Shown here: positions 58,464 through 64,000 of the stretch, one piece after another
Layout of the letters: every line of letters begins with the position of its first letter
How positions within the stretch are numbered: the stretch's first letter is position 1
Source of the DNA: Brevibacillus panacihumi
Lineage (GTDB): Bacteria > Bacillota > Bacilli > Brevibacillales > Brevibacillaceae
DNA: 64,000 nucleotides
Direction: 5' to 3'
Assembly (NCBI RefSeq): GCF_003710985.1
Contig: NZ_RHHT01000002.1
Location: forward strand, 310,001-374,000
Program-made: the position numbers and the translations under genes
Notes under the pieces: model-generated
The model's database searches: none
Told to the model about the DNA's origin: nothing
The model's input: the letters and a program-made list of their open reading frames with translations, nothing else

Positions 58464-60881
58464 ATGGTTTTTAGCCATCAAAAAGTTGAAAAGAAATGGC
58501 AGCAATACTGGGAACAGAACAAAACCTTCAAAACCTCCGAAGACAAGGACAAGAAAAAGTTCTACGCTCTGGATATGTTTCCGTACCCGTCGGGAGCCGG
58601 CCTGCACGTCGGTCACCCGGAAGGATATACGGCTACCGATATTTTGTCTCGTATGAAGCGAATGCAAGGCTACAATGTCCTGCACCCGATGGGCTGGGAT
58701 GCTTTCGGGCTGCCTGCGGAGCAATACGCGCTTGACACAGGGAATGACCCTGCGGAATTTACCGAGCACAACATCAACAATTTCCGCCGCCAGATCAAGG
58801 CTTTGGGCTTCTCCTACGACTGGGACAGGGAGATCAATACGACAGACCCGCACTACTACAAATGGACGCAATGGATCTTCACCAAGCTGTACGAGCATGG
58901 ACTCGCCTACATCGACGAAGTGGCGGTTAACTGGTGCCCGGCGCTTGGAACCGTGCTGGCCAACGAAGAAGTCATTGACGGCAAAAGCGAGCGCGGAGGC
59001 CACCCTGTAGAGCGTCGTCCGATGAAGCAATGGGTGCTGAGAATTACCGCCTACGCAGAGCGCCTTTTGGCCGACCTGGAGGAATTGGATTGGCCGGAGA
59101 GCATCAAAGAGATGCAGCGCAACTGGATCGGCCGTTCTGAAGGCGCAGAGGTGACATTTGGCATCGAAGGCCACGATGAATCCTTCACCGTCTTCACCAC
59201 GCGTCCTGACACTCTCTTTGGAGCGACCTACGCGGTCTTGGCGCCTGAGCACAAGCTGGTCGAAAAGATAACGACCAGCGAGCAAAAAGCAGCCGTCGAA
59301 GCGTATCTGGACCAAGCGAAGCACAAGAGCGATCTGGAGCGTACCGATCTGGCGAAAGAAAAAACGGGCGTCTTTACCGGAGCCTACGCGATCAATCCGG
59401 TCAATGGCGAACGTCTTCCGATCTGGATTGCCGATTACGTGCTGATCAGCTACGGTACGGGTTCGATTATGGCGGTTCCGGCTCATGACGAGCGCGACTA
59501 CGAATTTGCCAAAACCTTTGACTTGCCGATCAAACAAGTCATTGCCGGCGGCGACATCTCCAAGGAGGCGTACGCAGGCGATGGAGAACATATCAACTCC
59601 GGGTTCCTCGATGGCCTGAACAAGGAACAGGCGATCAACAAGATGATCGAGTGGCTGGAGGAAAACAAAAAAGGAAGCCGCAAAGTTACGTACCGCTTGC
59701 GCGACTGGCTGTTCAGCCGTCAGCGCTACTGGGGAGAGCCGATTCCGATCATCCATCTGGAAGACGGCACGATGAAAGTCGTACCAGAAGAAGAGCTGCC
59801 GGTCGTCTTGCCGAAAACCAAAGAGATCAAGCCGTCCGGTACTGGTGAATCGCCGCTTGCGAACATCACCGACTGGATCAATATCATCGACAAGGAAACT
59901 GGACAAAAAGCTCGTCGCGAGACCAACACCATGCCGCAATGGGCGGGCAGCTGCTGGTACTTCCTGCGTTTTATCGACCCGCACAACGACAAGGCAATGG
60001 CTGATCCAGAGAAGCTGAAAGAATGGCTGCCGATCGACATCTACATCGGCGGTGCCGAACACGCTGTTCTGCACCTGCTCTATGCTCGCTTCTGGCATAA
60101 ATTCCTTTACGACATCGGCGTCGTACCGACAAAGGAGCCGTTCCAAAAGCTGTTCAACCAGGGAATGATCCTGGGTGAGAACAACGAAAAAATGAGCAAG
60201 TCCAAAGGGAATGTCGTCAATCCGGACGATATTGTCCAAAGCCATGGTGCAGATACGCTGCGCTTGTACGAAATGTTCATGGGACCTTTGGATGCCTCGA
60301 TCGCCTGGTCCACCAAAGGCTTGGACGGTGCCCGCCGCTTCCTGGATCGCGTCTACCGTCTGTACGTCAACGACAACGGGGAATTGAATCCGAAGATCGT
60401 AGATACTGACAAGCCGAATGCGATGGATCGCGTCTACCACCAGACCGTGAAAAAAGTAACGGAGGATTACGAAGGACTTCGCTTCAATACCGGCATCTCC
60501 CAATTGATGGTCTTTATCAATGAAGCCTACAAGGCGGATGTTTTGCCGAAGAAATACATGGAGGACTTCGTCAAAATGCTCTCCCCCATCACCCCTCATC
60601 TCGGCGAAGAGCTGTGGGAGAAGCTGGGTCACAAAGACACGATTACTTACGAAGCATGGCCGACCTACGACGAGTCGAAGCTGGTAGAGGACGAAGTTGA
60701 GATCGTCCTGCAGGTAAACGGCAAAAACAAAGAGAAGCTGCTCATCGCGTCCGACGCAACGAAGGAGCAGATGGAAACGCTGGCGATGGAGAATGAGACG
60801 ATCAAGGAACTCCTCGCAGGCAAAACCATCGTCAAGGTGATTGCCGTACCCGGAAAACTGGTAAACATCGTCGTTCGCTAA
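58464..60881 (+). CDS. leuS: Leucyl-tRNA synthetase
   Basis: This 805-residue class I enzyme is of the standard bacterial length. The HIGH signature appears as HVGH in [15 protein letters not shown] near residue 48, and the KMSKS as KMSKS in [12 protein letters not shown] near 577. The editing domain CP1 has [12 protein letters not shown] and [15 protein letters not shown]. The C-terminal tRNA-binding domain ends with [26 protein letters not shown] is 9 bases before ATG 58464. Regulated by the T-box leader. Confidence 0.98.
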   Translation: MVFSHQKVEKKWQQYWEQNKTFKTSEDKDKKKFYALDMFPYPSGAGLHVGHPEGYTATDILSRMKRMQGYNVLHPMGWDAFGLPAEQYALDTGNDPAEFTEHNINNFRRQIKALGFSYDWDREINTTDPHYYKWTQWIFTKLYEHGLAYIDEVAVNWCPALGTVLANEEVIDGKSERGGHPVERRPMKQWVLRITAYAERLLADLEELDWPESIKEMQRNWIGRSEGAEVTFGIEGHDESFTVFTTRPDTLFGATYAVLAPEHKLVEKITTSEQKAAVEAYLDQAKHKSDLERTDLAKEKTGVFTGAYAINPVNGERLPIWIADYVLISYGTGSIMAVPAHDERDYEFAKTFDLPIKQVIAGGDISKEAYAGDGEHINSGFLDGLNKEQAINKMIEWLEENKKGSRKVTYRLRDWLFSRQRYWGEPIPIIHLEDGTMKVVPEEELPVVLPKTKEIKPSGTGESPLANITDWINIIDKETGQKARRETNTMPQWAGSCWYFLRFIDPHNDKAMADPEKLKEWLPIDIYIGGAEHAVLHLLYARFWHKFLYDIGVVPTKEPFQKLFNQGMILGENNEKMSKSKGNVVNPDDIVQSHGADTLRLYEMFMGPLDASIAWSTKGLDGARRFLDRVYRLYVNDNGELNPKIVDTDKPNAMDRVYHQTVKKVTEDYEGLRFNTGISQLMVFINEAYKADVLPKKYMEDFVKMLSPITPHLGEELWEKLGHKDTITYEAWPTYDESKLVEDEVEIVLQVNGKNKEKLLIASDATKEQMETLAMENETIKELLAGKTIVKVIAVPGKLVNIVVR

Positions 60882-60908
60882 ACGGCGATTTGAAAAGAAG
60901 AGCATATG

Positions 60909-60950
60909 AAAAAGGAGTGGTGCCTTGTGCAAAGGTGCCACTCCTTTTTC
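60909..60950. terminator. Bidirectional terminator between leuS and comER
   Basis: AAAAAGGAGTGG and CCACTCCTTTTT form a 12-bp stem flanked by A and T runs, so it can end transcription from either side. Confidence 0.9.
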
Positions 60951-60989
60951 CATCCTGAGGAGAAAGGGCTATGTCTGCAACCACTCGAT

Positions 60990-61832
60990 TCAATCCGGCA
61001 CCTTGCTGCTCCACTGGCTGTGAACGAGTTCGAGGTCTTCGGCAAATTTGGCATGGGTACGTCGAAACACTTCGGCAAACACTCCCGGAATAGCACCCTG
61101 CAAGACAGACAGCCCTTCTCCGGTGATCCCCCCCGGGACACAGACCCGCTGCTGCAAAGAAGGTAAGGTGAACATCTCCTGCTGCAGCAGCTCGCCCATG
61201 CCGATCAGCATTTGAGACACCAGATAGGTAGCGGCATCATGAGAAATTCCGGTTTCCTTTACGGCGTCTTCAATCATTTGCTGCAAGATATAACTGACGA
61301 ATGCCGGCCCGCAGCTAGTCAGGTCAGAGCTGACACGCAAAAAGCCCTCGGTTACCTCGATGGGATGGCTGATTGCTGAGAACAGGGAAAAAATTCGCAC
61401 TCGATGCTCTTCGGTAATCCGTGAGCCAAATTCGCAGAGACTGACACCGCTTCTGGCAGCATTGGTGATGCTGGGAACTACCCTCGCGACAGGGCAGGGG
61501 ACTTGAGCCTCCAATTGCTCCAATCTGATCGGGCTGGTTATGGTAATCAGCAGGTGGTCTTCAGTCAGGGCAGATGAGAGCTGTTGCAGCATCAGGCTGT
61601 ATTCCAACGGTTTGACGCAGAGCACCAGTATTGAAGCAGAACGTGCGATCTCAGCATTGTCTCGTGCGACGGCCAAGCCAGGGTATTTCTCTGCCAATTG
61701 CTCGGCTTTTGCAGGGGTGCGGTTGCTGATGATGATCTGGCAGGGGGAGAGGGCGTTGGCTTTCAACCATGCTTCCAGCAGGATGCTGCCCATACTGCCC
61801 GTTCCTACAACACCAATCCTGTTCAAATCCAT
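60990..61832 (-). CDS. comER: ComER, pyrroline-5-carboxylate reductase-like protein
   Basis: This 280-residue protein belongs to the P5CR family. The N-terminal NAD(P) loop is GVVGTGSMGSILLEAWL, and the C-terminal domain keeps LTSCGPAFVSYILQQMIEDA and CVPGGITGEGLSVL. It lies next to comEA like B. subtilis ComER, which influences sporulation and biofilm signalling; its enzymatic activity is unclear. ATG 61832 follows GGAGGGAGGT. It is on the same strand as comEA, 66 bases behind it. Confidence 0.9.
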   Translation of the reverse strand: MDLNRIGVVGTGSMGSILLEAWLKANALSPCQIIISNRTPAKAEQLAEKYPGLAVARDNAEIARSASILVLCVKPLEYSLMLQQLSSALTEDHLLITITSPIRLEQLEAQVPCPVARVVPSITNAARSGVSLCEFGSRITEEHRVRIFSLFSAISHPIEVTEGFLRVSSDLTSCGPAFVSYILQQMIEDAVKETGISHDAATYLVSQMLIGMGELLQQEMFTLPSLQQRVCVPGGITGEGLSVLQGAIPGVFAEVFRRTHAKFAEDLELVHSQWSSKVPD

Positions 61833-61898
61833 ACCTCCCTCCACAATTCATTCCCATCATATGTAAGGAAAGAGAGGTTCATGCCGATTCGTTGGCAT

Positions 61899-62681
61899 TC
61901 ATTGCACGCGGATCCGGTCCTTGAGACGCTCGTACATTTTTTCGCCGATACCCGAGATGTTTTTGAGTTCCTCCGGAGTGCGGAAGGGGCGTTTCTCTGT
62001 CCGATAGGCAAGAATGGCTTGAGCTTTTGCCTGTCCGATCCCAGGCAGGGTCATCAGTTCTTCTGCTGTGGCGGTGTTGAGGTTTACGCGGCTGTCTGCC
62101 TGGGCAGAGGTACTGCCAGTGCCTGTGACTCCTGTCGCGTCCGCGGAGAGCGGCGGCAGCATGCCAGGGAGGGGACGAACTGCCGATAGTCCGTCTGATC
62201 GGGCGGACTTTTTTGGAATGACGACAGCAGCGCCATCCGTCACGGGCTGTGCGAGATTAATCTGGTCCAGGTCTGCATCTGACAGAGTTCCTCCAGCCAA
62301 AGAGATGGCATCGGCTACCCGCATTCCTGCTTCCAGTTTGTACAAGCCGGGCTGCTGCACCTGCCCCTTCACATCGACAAAGATGGGAGATGGTGCGACT
62401 GATTTCTCTACTGGAGCTGTGATCTCATCCTTTTTCTTTTCACTTTGCTCTTCCGAAGGATCTTCATTTGGCTGCACAACCTCCTGTGTTTGCGTCTCTT
62501 TGCCGTGAACGATCACAGGAGAAAGCGGCCAATCCCCGTTTGCCTCCTGCGTATCCCATGTATAGAGCCAGACACTGCCAGCCAAAAAGAGCAATGATCC
62601 CGCAATCATCAGCAGCCGTCGATAGCGCTGCCACCATTCCCACAACAACAAAAACCCCTCCTCCTTGACGTGCCTCTGCAT
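61899..62681 (-). CDS. comEA: ComEA, DNA receptor of competence
   Basis: This 260-residue protein has an N-terminal anchor (residues 22-42, LLMIAGSLLFLAGSVWLYT), a charged linker, an SLBB domain (FVDVKGQVQQPGLYKLEAGM), a second linker, and a C-terminal helix-hairpin-helix pair (VNLNTATAEELMTLPGIG and ELKNISGIGEKMYERL) that binds double-stranded DNA outside the membrane. The comEB and comEC genes normally behind comEA are not present; comER follows instead. ATG 62681 follows GAGGCACGTCAAGGAGGAGG-like purines on the minus strand. Confidence 0.92.
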   Translation of the reverse strand: MQRHVKEEGFLLLWEWWQRYRRLLMIAGSLLFLAGSVWLYTWDTQEANGDWPLSPVIVHGKETQTQEVVQPNEDPSEEQSEKKKDEITAPVEKSVAPSPIFVDVKGQVQQPGLYKLEAGMRVADAISLAGGTLSDADLDQINLAQPVTDGAAVVIPKKSARSDGLSAVRPLPGMLPPLSADATGVTGTGSTSAQADSRVNLNTATAEELMTLPGIGQAKAQAILAYRTEKRPFRTPEELKNISGIGEKMYERLKDRIRVQ

Positions 62682-62749
62682 GGTATCTCTACCACAGATG
62701 CTACGAAAAGAAAGAGGGGGGCTGCAAATATGATCCGGGACAAACGGGA

Positions 62750-64000
62750 TTACCCGATGTGCTGCAAACTGTTTTTCTTCCGTCTCAGGTCAACATTGGG
62801 ACTGACGTATGGGTCAAAGGTATAGCGCTGCTCGATGAAAATCTGATGCCACAGCATGAAGACGAGAATCGTCCAGATTTTTCGGCTGTAGTCCGCATTT
62901 CCTTCTCGGTGTTCGTCCAGCATGTACAGAACATACGCCTTGTTGATCAGATTGTCTACCTTAGACTCGAAAATCAATTCCTTGGCCCATTGGTAGAATT
63001 CGTTCTTCAGCCAGGTGCGGGTAGGAACCGGGAAGCCCAGTTTCTTTTTTGATTTGATTTCCGCAGGCAAAAAGTCCTTCATGGCCTCGCGCAAGACATG
63101 CTTGGTCGTGCCGTTGGCGATCTTGTACTTGGTCGGAATCGTCGCGGCGAATTCAAATACCTTCGTATCGATGAACGGAACGCGCAGCTCCAGCGAGTTG
63201 GCCATCGTCATCTTGTCCGCCTTCATCAGGATGTTGCCGCGAAGCCAGGTGTGAATGTCCAGGTACTGCATTTTGGTGACGTCATCGTACTCGCTTGCCA
63301 GCTTGTAAATTTCCTTGGTAATGGAATAAGGCGAAACGTAGGAGCTGGAGTTGGCAATATCCTCCATGACCACGCGTCTTTTCATTTCTTCGCTGAAAAT
63401 CAGGGCATTGCCGAAGAAGCGTTCTTCCACGGTTTTTGAACCGCGGATCAGGAAATTTTTTCCTTTTACCTGGTCGGGCAGATGCTCAGCCAAGGATCCG
63501 ATCGAGTGGCGCATCCAGCCGGGCATTCCGGAAAACATTTTCAGGGACTGGGGCTCGCGGTAGATGTTGTAGCCGCCAAAAAATTCGTCGGCGCCTTCGC
63601 CGGACAAAACCACGGTTACGTGCTCGCTCGCCAGCTTGGCCACGAAATAGAGCAGAATCGCAGAAGGGTCAGCGACGGGTTCATCCTGGTGCCAGATGAG
63701 TCTGGGCAGTTCATCCATGTACTGCTGGGCATTGACGACCAGCTCGTGATGTTCCGTGCCGAGAAAAGAAGCGGTCCGTTTGGCAAAGTCCAACTCGCTG
63801 TATCCGGGAATATCCGAGCCGACAGAAAAGGTTTTGACAGGTTCAAACGTGCGCAGCATGGCTACGATGCTGCTCGAATCCACGCCGCTGGAAAGAAAGG
63901 CTCCCCGGGGCACTTCACTGATTCGATGCTTGTCGATGGATTCCAGCATAATGCTGCGTGTGCCCTCGACGAAATAGGAAAAGGATTTGCCCTCATCAGG
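62750..64000 (-). CDS. asnB: Asparagine synthetase (glutamine-hydrolysing), C-terminal part
   Basis: The frame reaches the window end (64000) without a start, giving 416 residues of the C-terminal ATP-pyrophosphatase domain of an AsnB-type enzyme. Visible are the PP-loop LSSGVDSSSIVAML (SGG-like replaced by SGVDSS), FSVGSDIPGYSELDFAKRTA, and LSGEGADEFFGGYNIYREP, followed by MKADKMTMANSLELRVPFID and KKKLGFPVPTRTWL. The glutaminase domain lies outside. It converts aspartate, glutamine and ATP to asparagine. In B. subtilis AsnO is sporulation-linked, but the type cannot be decided here. Confidence 0.93.
   Translation of the reverse strand, partial: PDEGKSFSYFVEGTRSIMLESIDKHRISEVPRGAFLSSGVDSSSIVAMLRTFEPVKTFSVGSDIPGYSELDFAKRTASFLGTEHHELVVNAQQYMDELPRLIWHQDEPVADPSAILLYFVAKLASEHVTVVLSGEGADEFFGGYNIYREPQSLKMFSGMPGWMRHSIGSLAEHLPDQVKGKNFLIRGSKTVEERFFGNALIFSEEMKRRVVMEDIANSSSYVSPYSITKEIYKLASEYDDVTKMQYLDIHTWLRGNILMKADKMTMANSLELRVPFIDTKVFEFAATIPTKYKIANGTTKHVLREAMKDFLPAEIKSKKKLGFPVPTRTWLKNEFYQWAKELIFESKVDNLINKAYVLYMLDEHREGNADYSRKIWTILVFMLWHQIFIEQRYTFDPYVSPNVDLRRKKNSLQHIG

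Noticed and set aside
58434-60953. Minus-strand open frame of 839 codons opposite leuS
   Set aside because: It lies exactly antisense to leuS, has no RBS or recognisable domain, and is explained by codon bias in leuS.

Overview
The window is a chromosomal segment of a spore-forming, low-to-mid GC Firmicute, most likely Brevibacillus or a close relative in the Paenibacillaceae. This rests on gene order and content: aspS-6S RNA-tcdA-rarA-cymR-yrvO, recD2-yrrD, yrrI-alaS-ireB-ruvX-yrzB-mltG-trmR-udk-pbpI and yqeG-yqeH-aroE-yhbY-yqeK-rsfS-yqeM-leuS-comER-comEA are all Bacillus subtilis-like neighbourhoods, and the window also carries sigK and a GerA-type germinant receptor operon. No tRNA, rRNA, insertion sequence, prophage or CRISPR array was seen. 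Identifications are from reading the sequence; no database search was run.

Layout. 1-10 kb: translation and RNA genes (aspS end, 6S RNA, tcdA), DNA repair (rarA, recD2), the cysteine regulator cymR with a cysteine desulfurase, one chemoreceptor and small zinc-ribbon/PRC-barrel proteins. 10-11 kb: a TerC-family membrane protein preceded by a yybP-ykoY manganese riboswitch with two stacked terminators. 11-22 kb: the alaS region with an alanine T-box, a conserved small-gene operon, an unexplained 205-nt folded element (16330-16534), mltG-trmR-udk, a class B penicillin-binding protein and a convergent, overlapping JAMM peptidase gene. 22-32 kb: an HD-GYP protein, an acetyltransferase, a DMT transporter, then a sporulation block: a histidine kinase fused to a STAS domain behind three 13-bp repeats, intact sigK, and a gerA-gerC-gerB operon.

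32-49 kb: a CarD-type regulator, a divergent CapA-like / Mur-ligase-like pair, a double NlpC/P60 protein whose first domain is dead, a repeat-rich FPPGSSG protein, a respiratory copper/disulfide cluster (two-domain YtkA lipoprotein, Sco, CtaG, thioredoxin-like protein, BdbC), a PPP phosphatase, a sirtuin, an ABC-F protein, an L,D-transpeptidase and several accessory genes. 49-64 kb: a serine hydrolase without signal peptide, a GATase, a peroxiredoxin, dinB, the yqeG-to-yqeM ribosome assembly operon, leuS behind a leucine T-box and an additional terminator-like hairpin, comER and comEA, and the truncated end of an asparagine synthetase.

Compared with B. subtilis several usually linked genes are missing from their places: mnmA after yrvO, trhP1/trhP2 between trmR and udk, greA after udk, nadD between yhbY and yqeK, and comEB/comEC after comEA. 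The best candidates for something undescribed are the 16330-16534 element, the kinase-STAS fusion with its tandem operator-like repeats, the tandem control elements before leuS, and the isolated JAMM protein.
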